Of a stretch of DNA of 64,000 bases, positions 44,001-52,359 are shown piece by piece. The stretch comes from Diplonema papillatum (Eukaryota; Euglenozoa; Diplonemea; Diplonemida; Diplonemidae): the NCBI GenBank assembly GCA_030068145.1, contig JAPJBO010000378.1:62001-126000 (forward strand), read 5' to 3'. Numbering within the stretch: the stretch's first letter is position 1; every line of letters begins with the position of its first letter. The notes under the pieces were generated by a model, which saw nothing but the letters and a program-made list of their open reading frames with translations, was not told where the DNA came from and searched no databases. The position numbers were made by a program, and so were the translations under genes.

Positions 44001-44177
44001 TGCTGCCAACCGCACGTCGTCCAGCTGCCGGCTTCTCCCCAGGACGTCATCGATCCCGCAGCATCCGCCCCGTTGCCGCAGCCTTGCGTGCACGAGCAGT
44101 GCCGTCTGTCTTCTTCAGTCCCAGGCCAGCGCACGTACTACACCCTCGACTCCCCTCGCAAAACTACGCCCTTCTGA
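41079..44177 (+). CDS. Multispanning membrane protein with class 3 lipase domain
   Basis: This frame encodes 1032 aa from ATG 41079; the frame is open further upstream into element B, so an extra 5' exon is possible. Layout: a signal-anchor-like segment (LVLLTLLVATVGAIV, about 32-46), a 150-residue Ser/Thr/Asp-rich ectodomain with two Cys (CVLDSTC) and NVT/NSS sequons, then about seven hydrophobic helices (residues about 185-425, e.g. LVVGAFVFLLVYINIFF, LAWLVATVVLL, LLIFVVYSLLVVVVASL). A long cytosolic linker with DnaN-style Asn/Asp/Glu repeats follows (LNELNDHNEPNDLDD), then a lipase_3 alpha/beta-hydrolase domain (about 720-950). It contains AFRGSSNMRNWRDN, nucleophile Ser827 in GHSLGG, Asp882 in NENDAIT and His933 in IAHSMVRY, a complete triad. 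Glycerolipid (diacylglycerol-type) hydrolysis at a membrane is inferred. DAG lipases have four helices; seven plus an ectodomain is unusual. Confidence 0.88.
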   Translation: MIHEMETPRKLRHGCVMRIEMLSGKEGTLVLLTLLVATVGAIVTEGQNDRLSTDETPMWLAETTSSSTLWTGNASSSTLTFLSSARVKIEYNKDAMEPDPESISLAVDFFDETGKSLDDESETHTFSCVLDSTCIPITLPKRGVYPPDTGDIWVNVTIYNSSDFVPENAAVFIQLVNPTLYITVPVRVVLFAAGAVHAYKYVAYLGSSTDPIQAEHHLVVGAFVFLLVYINIFFPLTFLKRTGTGWDQLVAVLIFQLPLLTVSYAKGATFAALRTIFNMRGSRADEIFGAYKRVSYFFVPLVVLQMAYCAEKGSAFDVVGDQLLSTVGLARGIVNLAWLVATVVLLCDCCCLGWSAKAQLRRSPYVHTRDRQMFVRLLIFVVYSLLVVVVASLASAEGGPGQIGIVIYISFAVHVLAWASTPVFLKSKAGAQPPPPTTDAWRKTAWRREWFDWIERNPTALSLYYFVTEEQEDAFWRLQGGEAAPADYFAVRMAAAEEGVCVGQERTPSSEQAEDGNLALPLLLGKADAGGEARTPETWSEPSCKAAGSAVSRAAAQFHPFNFERCLWACHLSGEVYKKDCHSTAISAAAAGLLAAAAAVAQLASDGGIAARIPCGKSSFWAKTARRLRRKAPSAEPGAGSETQASSSSNGDKLEGQQDSLNELNELNDHNEPNDLDDFVTSGLADEALQPDADVAEVQAYERWQRESQTIDPEGEIATAPSTVIESSSFFSLVKVHSVAGMQCLMGTTASGFFVIAFRGSSNMRNWRDNSKVPRQPWDELAPDPSADGRPLAHSGFLKIWSRVKPFVEDSVARYAGARPLLVAGHSLGGAMATLCGYSLRRAVANSVEVWTFGSPHVGNAAFARAFDKGMPNCFRVVNENDAITRCTLTYGNRHVGKYVLLGVETGVFAANPTFFDRWWSPSRCLWNSAIAHSMVRYQAALNAAFRMVSSRQHLSRPLPPWISDPITRQHPCCCCQPHVVQLPASPQDVIDPAASAPLPQPCVHEQCRLSSSVPGQRTYYTLDSPRKTTPF

Positions 44178-44231
44178 CGTAGTAGCGTCCCCCCAGGTAA
44201 GCCAATTGCCACGGCCTTGTCTACGCCCAAC

Positions 44232-44660
44232 TAGCATGCACGAAAGGACAAGACCCCCCAAGCTCTGCGGGCAACCGGTGGCTTTTAAGCACCGACCTTT
44301 CTCCGGAATGCCTTGCGTCGTTACAAGCCCCACACGGCTTCATGAACCGCAACCTAGCAAATCAATCATCAACGCTTAACAAGTATGCGCGTAGCAAGAA
44401 ACCCTAATTCACCCAAGCTCTGCGAGCAACCGGAGGCTCTAAGCACCGGCTTTACTCCTGAATGCCTTGCGTTGTTAAACACGCACGGCTTCATGGACCG
44501 CATGCTGACAAATCAATTATCAACGCCCAACAAGCATGCGCGAAGAGAAGAAGACCCCATCCCACACAACCTCTACGGGCAGCCGGAGGCTTTAAGCGTC
44601 GCTAAATGCCTTGCGTTGTTACAAGCACGACACGGCTTCATGACCCGTATGTCCGCAAGG
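44232..44660. repeat. Three tandem units of about 145-150 bp
   Basis: The units start near 44232, 44378 and 44531 and share AAGCTCTGCGGGCAACCGG, GGCTTTAAGC, AATGCCTTGCGT.GTTA, CACGGCTTCATG and AAATCAAT.ATCAACGC. The third is truncated. They lie directly 3' of the lipase gene. Units 2 and 3 share an open frame (GQPEAL, CLALL, HGFM.RM), but unit 1 does not, so coding is doubtful. Confidence 0.85.
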
Positions 44661-47152
44661 AAGCCCACCCACAGCCGAAGAGTATCGCCGAGGGATCAAC
44701 GTGGCAACGCCGACTCAGCCGCCCTATTTCTTCTGGAGGGCTTTTGCTCGTCCACACTTCGCTTCTCCTGCTTGGAGCACTCTTCTTGGCGACATCCCAC
44801 TGCTCTGCTGCAGAAGTTACCAACTTCTACCCCAACTGGCTGCAGGAGCGTGTTCAGCCGCGAACGCGTGTGCCGCTTGCTAAGTGAACCAACGTTCAAT
44901 CCCTTTCCGTGGCACAACTGAACCCCGCCCCCTCTTTTTTTACGTAAGCGCCAGCTTGCACAAATTGAACTTTTGGTCATGCGGCTGCGGATTTCGGAAC
45001 AAAGCATCAGGCGCGATGTGCCTTTGGTACTTGCGCTTGATACATAGAGACGGTCAGCAGGCGGGTTAACACAACTGCTCAGATGCGAACACCACGTGTG
45101 GTTCCAGAGGGACTATTTTTCCTTCGTCCGTTTAAAACACTCGACGTAGCTGCTTTGACTCCGAATGGAAGGGAGGAAATAGAGTGGTAGAGGGGCAAAT
45201 GCAATACAAACACAATCTGATTTGTTCCGACCCGTTTTCACAGTTCTTCGCTTACACACCGTGTGTTGTTTTCGCACTCAGGATTTTGACCTGTTGTGGC
45301 TTGTCGTCGGGATAGACCCGCATCACGTCCATTCAACACGTGCAGCATCGTCGAGCATTTCTTTCGCTCCCTTGCCTCCTTCAAGTGTTGGGATACATAG
45401 GGGAATTCCACCATAAAATTATTACAAGGCTTTTCGCCCCGCCTGAACATTCGGCTGATGTTTTCTCTCCCTCTCTTTTGCCTCCAACCCATATGTGGAA
45501 GAATCATTGTCTGCTCCCCGCTAACCCAGCTTGTGGCCTGGGCCACCACGGTTCACGTAGAGGAAAACGGCACGTCTGCACATGCAGCACCAATATCCCG
45601 CTCGAAAACTTCCTGCAGCTCACATGAATTCATATCATCAGTTCGGCAGACGTGCTGTGCATGATCCATTCAACGTCACCGTAAAGCAACCGTGGTAGTA
45701 GCAACCGTAGTAGTAGAACTGTCCAGGTTGGTTCTCGTGTTACCACCGTCGTCCGACCGGCAGATGGACTCCCCAGAGCTGCTGACAAGGTGGACATCGG
45801 CCCATTCCATACGGAACTATTGTGTGTATCTCACCACCGGGTTCCAGGGGGAAACTAGTTTGTAGAGAGGGACTACCCCAAGAAGGTCTCTCCGTCACCC
45901 CCCAGGACCTCCCAGAAAGGACCTCTCCGCCGCAGCTTACCCCCTGTCACCACTCTCTGCGCGCCGGAATGTATCTGGTGTCTGGAGGCTTGTACTGTGC
46001 CTGTGGTTCGGAAAAGTGCTCAAAAGGAAGGGTTCCCAAGCACTCTAGCAGCTGCACGGGTGTCTATTTCAAAGCTACGAGCGTTTCCTTCAAATCACGA
46101 TTGCTCATGATAACATCTTCTTGTTGCGTCGCACAGTATTGTGGGTAACTGTTGTCGCTATTCTGACGACATGTGGGAAAGTTGTGGGCGCACAGTACTA
46201 TTTGGGAGACGAAACAGCCTAATAACAACAACAAGAAACGTCAAAAGACACCAAGTGATTGTCGGCAACACAAACCATCAGTATCAGCGATGCACGAAAA
46301 TACCCTCGAAGTGAACCGATTTCCAAGCAACTGAACAGAAAGAAAAACGGTCCACCCCTAGCCTCTACAGAATTTAAAATACCGGCCCGTTCAACTCCCC
46401 AATACACCAGAAACGATCTCCCGTCTCCTGCTTTGATCTCGGAGCGAAATTGATACACTTGCTCTCGGCCGAAGGCGGCAGTGTGAGCGCGGAGGATACC
46501 CGGTTGCAGTTACCCACCAGGGTGATTGTAGAAGAGATGGGGAGCTTCGATCGGATTGCTAGGGGCTGCGTGAGAGCGTCTCCCGATAGCTTGACGAACG
46601 CTTTTCCTGGCCTCCAGGCCGCGGCAGTGGATTCTTTTTCCGGCGAGCAGGACGCGCATTTGTGCGAAACCCCGGTGCTAACCTTTTCCTCTTGAGTTAT
46701 TGTGTGTTCCTATGGACAGCGCCAGGCCAGCCACCCCGTCTGATCATCGCCCGTGTTGTCGCCGGTAGACACATAGCGTCGCTGCCTGGGTTTACCTTTA
46801 CTCGGTGTCGCTGCTGCTGGTTAGAGCGCAAAAGATCATGTGTCTCCGCTCTCGATGCTATCGTGCTTTCGTTAGATGCTGAGGATGCAGAGCAGCTTGT
46901 AGCGATCCCGCAAACCCGATTTGTGCTGTCGATCAGTATTCGACACCGTTAGGCTACTGGGCGCACTGATCCCGGAGCTAGGTGGACTGGCTCAAGCTCC
47001 CATTGCCGATGTGTTAATGTCACCAACCGTTTTGCTTCGTTTCTTTTCGCCAAGTGCTCGCAACGAAGGCCTCCGTTCGTAGTTCACGGAAGAGTGAATA
47101 CCCCCGCCGTATTCGCTCACCTGGCAGCTAGCCGACCACTCGCCTCACTATT
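44661..47152. other. Gene-poor region, nothing recognised
   Basis: No domain, convincing exon, RNA gene or member of the dispersed families was found here. A short frame at 46450-46695 shows no features I trust. Confidence 0.4.
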
Positions 47153-47234
47153 ATGAGCTCAACTTTTTCTGTCACCGAGTCACCGTGTAGCAGTGGACCG
47201 GCCAATCACACGTTTTGCGTTGTTCACCGGGACA

Positions 47235-47925
47235 AGGCAGTGGTCGATCAATTCGGGTTACAGTGGTCAGGCAGTGGTCAACCAATTCGGTTTACAAAGG
47301 TCAGGCAGTGGTCGATCAATTCGGTTTACAGTGGTCAGGCCGTGGTCGATCAATTCGGTTTACAGTGGTCAGGTAGTGGTCAACCAATTCGGTTTACAGT
47401 GGTCAGGCGGTGGTCGACCAATTCGGTTTACAGTGATCAGGCGGTGGTCGATCAATTCGGTTTACAGTGGTCAGGCAGTGGTCGACCAATTCGGTTTACA
47501 GTGGTCAGGCGGTGGTCGATCAATTCGGTTTACAGTGGTCAGGCAGTGGTCAACCAATTCGGTTTACAGTGGTCAGGCGGTGGTCGATCAATTCGGTTTA
47601 CAGTGGTCAGGCAGTGGTCGACCAATTCGGTTGACAGTGGTCAGGCAGTGGTCAACCAATTCGCTTTACAGTCGTCAGGCGCGATCAATTCGGTTTACAG
47701 TGGTCAGGCAGTGGTCAACCAATGCGGTTTACAGTGGTCGACCAATTCGGTTGACAGTGGTCAGGCGGTGGTCGACCAATTCGCTTTACAGTGGTCAGGC
47801 GGTGGTCGATCAATTCGGTTGACAGTGGTCAGGCAGTGGTCAGCCAATTCGGTTTACAGTGGTCAGGCGGTGGTCGATCAATTCGGTTTGAGGTCAGGCA
47901 GTAGTCGACCACTGGTTTTACAGGA
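47235..47925. repeat. 34-bp minisatellite, about 20 units
   Basis: The unit contains GTGGTCGACCAATTCGG, TTTACAGTGGTCAGGCG. Period 34 bp, with changes at a few positions (GATC/GACC/AACC, CGG/CAG). Two units are shortened (near 47676-47690 and 47725-47745). Because 34 is not divisible by three, three units make a 34-aa peptide period and two plus-strand frames stay open across the array. I regard these as by-products. Confidence 0.97.
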
Positions 47926-48418
47926 ATTGTCGCGCGGGCACATCGGCCTTTCTAGCATCACATGGAAGAGGGGAAGAAGAATCAGAATATCCGAAGCCGA
48001 AAATGAAAGCGATAATTTGGGGCAAGCCCTGTTTATTAGATTCACGGTTGAACGAAGCTAGCGCACAAGGTTTGCCTGATCTCGCACCTACTTTCAAATA
48101 CCGAATAGATGTCTGTTCTAACTCTCTTTCTAGGAAAACCCATTTAACCCAACTCCGACCAACCGGACATATATGTCCGGTTTAATCTGGATTTTTCTGT
48201 AGGGGTGCTCAGGAGGCGCCAAAAAATTCCCAAAAATATGGAATTCACCCATTTCGAGCAAATCTTTTCATTGCCGCCCTCGAATGTCAAAAAATCGTCA
48301 GCAATGACGATTGAAACCAAGTGGCGAGATTGGGGAAACCCCCGGAAAACCGGCTTTTTCAATGCCTTGTCATCAACAGTCGAAACAATCCAGGAACTTG
48401 GGCAGTGAAAAGTACAAA

Positions 48419-50983
48419 ATGTCTGGAAGGAAGCGGGCGGCCACGGATATGGAGAGTGTGGGGTCGACAGAAGAAGAGGACAACGAGGAAGCAGAAGAGG
48501 TGGAAGAGGAAGAGGACGAGGAAGAAGAAGAGGATGAAGAAGAGGAAGAGGATGACGATGACGACAACAACAGGTCGGGAAGGACAGTGCGCGAACAAGT
48601 GCATCATCTCGACGCCACCGCGCTTGGGCGGGTGACAGTGGTCGACTCTTGCGGGAACTGGGACAGGCAACGGTCGCGACGTGAGTTCGGCGGTATCCGG
48701 GGTGTGACACTGCAGCTGCGTGACGAGCAGAGCGGGGTGGAGTGCGGGTACATCGCACTCATGCGAGCGATGGAGGGAAGTTTTGCGATGCCATCGGCAT
48801 TGAACATTCTCAGCTTCGCCCGCGAACATTTCGACGTGCGTTGCAGGAGTGTGGCACGCTTACCGGAGCTGGACACTTATCAGGTATCGAGCTTCTGCCT
48901 CCAACACGGTATCGGATTCCAGCCCAATCCGGAGACAGTGTACACAGCGCTGTACAACTGGGCCGTGCTGAGAGGAACCGGCTCAGTCGAGCGAGGCGAA
49001 GACCGACCCCACCCGGCCAACGTCGTGTTCCTGGCCAACCCGCGGGTTCAGAGCGGTGATCTCGGCCACTTTATGAACATTTTTTTTGGCGAGCCACCAA
49101 AAGAACAGGCGCCGAAGTCCTCCGCAAAGCCTGCACCGAAGCGCCCCGGCCGGCCACCAAAAGAACAGGCGCCGAAGCCCTCCGCAAAGCCTGCACCGAA
49201 GCGCCCCGGCCGACCACGAAAAGGACCGGCACAGAAGCCCCCCGCAAACCCAGCACCGCGAGGCCGCCCACCGAATACTGAGAGCGCTGCGGTCAAGGCA
49301 GCAGGTGCAGCGATCAAGTCCTTGTCGTGGAGCAGCAAAGTCGAGCCCAACCTCGAATTCCCTTTCAACGCCAAGAAGACCGGACCGAATCCGTCCTACG
49401 ACCTTGATGAGGATTCCTCCCCCACTGACATCTTCAGATGCATGTTCACCGACCTGGTGGTCACCCAGATCATTGGGCACATGAGTGTGTATGCTGCAGG
49501 GAAAGAGGGTATCTCGTACGAAGCACCCGATATTGCGGAATTTCTTCGCTGGTGTGCTGTCACATACGCGATGGGGTTGTCCGTGAAACAGGATCTCTAC
49601 TCGTACTGGTCCGTGGACCCTATCGAACAATGCGCGTTTTTTTCTGAAACCATGTCCAGGAAAAGGTGGCACGATATTCACAGGACGCTGCACTTCACAG
49701 ACCCCCTCAGTGGAAAGAAGGAACACCCGGACCGACTCATCAAGATAAGAGATATTTTCCAGCTTGTGTCTCTCCAATGGCGGGATGTCTATGCTCCCGA
49801 TAAAGAACTTAGCTTTGATGAGTCGATCATCAAGTACAAAGGTCGTGTCAGCTTCAAGCAATACATGCCCATGAAACGGCATCGATTCGGTTTGAAGTGT
49901 TTTGTTCTGGCTGAGTCACAGACTGGTTACACATTGGTATCGTCAGTGTATACCGGTAAGATTGACACGGATACTAACCCTGGCCCCGTGAACGTTGGTG
50001 AGCGTGAACTTCTTGCAGCTGCGGCTCTGTATGCATACTCAGGAAGGCACATGTACATGGACAACTACTACACAAGCATTCCCCTCATGCTAAAATTATA
50101 CACCTTGGGATTCCACGCGGCCGGAACTGTCCGCAAAAATCGGAACGGGATCCCACTTTTTAGCAAGTCCCAAAAGAAGCGCGGCCGCCCATCCCAAGCG
50201 GATAAGGCTGCGGCCCCGAAACGCGGCCATTGCCAGTATCGCCAAAGTTCGCCGATCACGTTCTTGGAGTGGGTTGACAAGCGTGAAGTCCGCATGTTGT
50301 CAACACTCCCCATTGGAACAACAATGACCGAGCTTGAGCGTCGCTGCAAGGGGGGAAAGCGGTTGAAGGTCAGTAAGCCAGACATCGTGGTTGCTTACAA
50401 CAAACACATGGGGGGGGTAGATCGCTGCGACCAGTACCTTGCCCGGGCGACACGATTCATGCAGGGCAAACGATGGTATATGAAAGTCTTCTTTTATTTG
50501 CTCGAAGTGTCTGCGTTGAACAGTTTTATCTTGTACAAGCGTCTTGGTAAGAATCGCGGGTCCTTACCCTTCAAGGACTTCAGAAAAGAGCTCATCCGCG
50601 GGTTACTTGCTGACAACCGCAGTACTGAGGACTTCAGCCCCGGAACGCGCACACCTCGGGCTAGCGACCACCCGTCGCGCCTGGATGGCAAGTTCCATGC
50701 CATTCTGGAAACAGACACCCGCGTTGCGTGCAAATGCCATGTTCGTTTGGTCAAGACGAAATATGTCTGCAAAACATGTGGCGTGGCTCTGTGTCCCGCT
50801 CCGTGTTTTACCCGGTTTCACACCCTCAAGAACCACCATTACTACGAGCCGGAAACTCCTGGGACCCAGCGCTTGAAGAAACGAGGCGGCCGCCCTTGCA
50901 AGCAGGGGCGCCCTCCCACACTCAAAGGAGTGCGTCTGACGTATACCGAGTCTACTGATGAAAGTGACTGCAGTGGCCAGTAG
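48419..50983 (+). CDS. PiggyBac transposase with extra N-terminal domain
   Basis: This frame encodes 854 aa from ATG 48419 (AAAATGTCTGG). It catalyses hairpin-type cut-and-paste at TTAA. Layout: basic start (MSGRKRAATD), acidic run (about 20-50), then an extra domain (about 60-220) with ECGYIALMRAM (Cys109) and GDLGHFMNIFFG (His217) that looks like a papain/OTU-like fold. Three AT-hook-like repeats follow (KRPGRPPKEQ, KRPGRPRKGP, PRGRPPNTE; about 228-283, encoded by 63-bp tandem units). The DDE_Tnp_1_7 core (about 310-690) has Asp467 in LSFDES, Asp548 in MYMDNYYTS, and Asp668/Asp671 in MGGVDRCDQ. The C-terminal Cys-rich finger (CKCH, CKTC, CPAPC, H-x5-H) recognises TIRs in family members, and further GRP hooks follow. 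Typical transposases are about 600 aa. The catalytic set is complete. Confidence 0.96.
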   Translation: MSGRKRAATDMESVGSTEEEDNEEAEEVEEEEDEEEEEDEEEEEDDDDDNNRSGRTVREQVHHLDATALGRVTVVDSCGNWDRQRSRREFGGIRGVTLQLRDEQSGVECGYIALMRAMEGSFAMPSALNILSFAREHFDVRCRSVARLPELDTYQVSSFCLQHGIGFQPNPETVYTALYNWAVLRGTGSVERGEDRPHPANVVFLANPRVQSGDLGHFMNIFFGEPPKEQAPKSSAKPAPKRPGRPPKEQAPKPSAKPAPKRPGRPRKGPAQKPPANPAPRGRPPNTESAAVKAAGAAIKSLSWSSKVEPNLEFPFNAKKTGPNPSYDLDEDSSPTDIFRCMFTDLVVTQIIGHMSVYAAGKEGISYEAPDIAEFLRWCAVTYAMGLSVKQDLYSYWSVDPIEQCAFFSETMSRKRWHDIHRTLHFTDPLSGKKEHPDRLIKIRDIFQLVSLQWRDVYAPDKELSFDESIIKYKGRVSFKQYMPMKRHRFGLKCFVLAESQTGYTLVSSVYTGKIDTDTNPGPVNVGERELLAAAALYAYSGRHMYMDNYYTSIPLMLKLYTLGFHAAGTVRKNRNGIPLFSKSQKKRGRPSQADKAAAPKRGHCQYRQSSPITFLEWVDKREVRMLSTLPIGTTMTELERRCKGGKRLKVSKPDIVVAYNKHMGGVDRCDQYLARATRFMQGKRWYMKVFFYLLEVSALNSFILYKRLGKNRGSLPFKDFRKELIRGLLADNRSTEDFSPGTRTPRASDHPSRLDGKFHAILETDTRVACKCHVRLVKTKYVCKTCGVALCPAPCFTRFHTLKNHHYYEPETPGTQRLKKRGGRPCKQGRPPTLKGVRLTYTESTDESDCSGQ

Positions 50984-51396
50984 TTGCGTGAACTGCCCAC
51001 CTGCCCCGTACCTCAATTTCCTGCGTCTTGCCCGTTATCTCGCCATCACTCCAACCCCCTACCCCCGGAACGCACGCAAAATGACGTCTGCCGCCTTTCT
51101 TCTTCTCTTTTGCTCAAGCCCAACCTAGGAAGGAAATCTAAACCACGCGAGAAAACAAAAGATTGTCAAGGTTGCGGTGAAACGTTGTCGACGAATTAGA
51201 GACGGTCATAAGCGAGAAGACGATGACAGGCTAGTGCAACATCATGTCAAAATTTCGCCTTCCAAGGGCGGCAATGGAAAGATATGCTTCGAAATCGCAA
51301 AATTCCAGCCCCAGAATGCCCAAAAGAGCGAAGGCACTCTATAAAAAGTACGTGCGCTCGGCTAAGGCCGGCGCGTGGCGAGACTGGAGGCAGCAG

Positions 51397-51945
51397 TTAA
51401 AGTTCGGGGAACAGCAAAGTTCGGGCGAAGCTTAGTTCGGGTCAAGCTAAGTTCGGGCGAAACAAAGTGCGGGCGAAGCTAAGTTCTGGTGAAGCAAAGT
51501 TCGGGCGAAGCAAAGTTCGGGTCAAGCTAAGTTCGGGCGAAACAAAGTGCGGGCGAAGCTAAGTTCTGGGGGAAGCAAAGTTCGGATGAAGCAAAGTTCT
51601 GGTGAAGCAAAGTTCGGGCGAAACAAAGTTCTGGGGGAAGCAAAGTTCGGGCGAAGCAAAGTTCGGGCGAAGCTAAGTTCTGGTGAAGCAAAGTTCGGGC
51701 GAAGCAAAGTTCGGGTCAAGCTAAGTTCGGGCGAAACAAAGTCCGGGCGAAGCTAAGTTCTGGGGGAAGCAAAGTTCGGGTGAAGCAAAGTTCTGGTGAA
51801 GCTAAGATCGGGCGAAACAAAGTTCGGGCGAAGCTAAGTTCGGGTGAAGCTAAGTTCGGGTGAAGCAAAGTTCTGGTGAAGCAAAGTTCGGGCGAAGCAA
51901 AGTTCGGGCGAAGTTCGGGTGAAGCAAAGTTCTGGTGAACACTGC
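51397..51945. repeat. 16-bp repeat array inside the piggyBac element
   Basis: About 34 units of AAAGTTCGGGCGAAGC with variants TAAGTTCTGGTGAAGC and a 17-bp form with GGGGGAAGC. They lie between the transposase stop and the right TIR. The same units occur in the relic at 25200-25335. Confidence 0.95.
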
Positions 51946-52007
51946 ATGTTCATAGGACCTCCAGTCTCGAAAAATTCTCAAAAACTTCAAACCGAAAAAA
52001 ACACTTC

Positions 52008-52075
52008 GCGCGGGGATCGAACCGCGGACCTGTGGGACCGGAGACCGTCGCACTGCTGAAGTGGACCATACAGGC
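52008..52075 (-). other. tRNA-like segment with B box in piggyBac element
   Basis: On the minus strand: GCCTGTATGGTCCACTTCAG, then GACGGTCTCCGGTCCCACAG, then GTCCGCGGTTCGATCCCCGC. GGTTCGATCCC is a perfect Pol III B box, and TGGTCCACTTCAG is a passable A box. The T-arm and anticodon arm do not pair cleanly and the acceptor ends do not match, so it is a tRNA-derived (SINE-like) or decayed sequence, not a working tRNA. Confidence 0.4.
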
Positions 52076-52277
52076 ATGAAATCCGAAAAACGGAAAAAGC
52101 CAGCTCCGCGCTATTATCTAGTCAAAAACAATACACTTTTTTAGTGTAGAGAAAAGTGGGGTTGGCTCGAATAGAGGCTATTCACATTGCATGTTCATAG
52201 GACCTCCAGTCTCGAATGAAAAATAGGAAAAAGTGGAAATTAACCTGTAGGTGCTTGGTCGGAGTTGGGTTAACGAA

Positions 52278-52350
52278 GATCACACGGTGACCCTGAAGGC
52301 CCGAATCCCAAGCGAACTTTAACACTCAAAAGGGAGGGAGGAAAAGGACA
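52278..52350 (+). repeat. Pre-acceptor element I, copy 1 (split by piggyBac)
   Basis: CACACGGTGACCC, CCGAATCCCAAGCGAACTTT, AACACTC, ending AAGGACAG. With the left flank of the transposon (AACCCATT at 48139-48146) it rebuilds the element seen at 54706-54775 and 59176-59243. Confidence 0.65.
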
Positions 52351-52359
52351 GGGAACGCA

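Larger units (their letters stand above)
48144..52273 (+). mobile_element. Complete piggyBac-type DNA transposon, 4.13 kb
   Basis: Left end TTAACCCAACTCCGACCAA (48144-48162). Right end is its exact reverse complement (52255-52273). This gives TTAA target duplications and 15-bp TIRs beginning CCC, the piggyBac signature. Just inside the left TIR is a perfect 18-bp palindrome CCGGACATATATGTCCGG (48163-48180). Content: transposase gene 48419-50983, a 16-bp repeat array 51397-51945, a tRNA-like B-box segment near 52008-52075, and the 3' end. The intact frame and perfect TIRs suggest recent activity. A decayed copy lies at 25135-25680. Confidence 0.96.

Noticed and set aside
47153-48061. 302-aa and 209-aa repetitive proteins
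   Set aside because: They translate the 34-bp minisatellite in two frames at once. There is no start context, domain or codon bias, so I list only the repeat.
52008-52080. Functional tRNA gene
   Set aside because: A and B boxes are fair, but the T arm, anticodon arm and acceptor ends do not pair, so it is listed only as tRNA-like.
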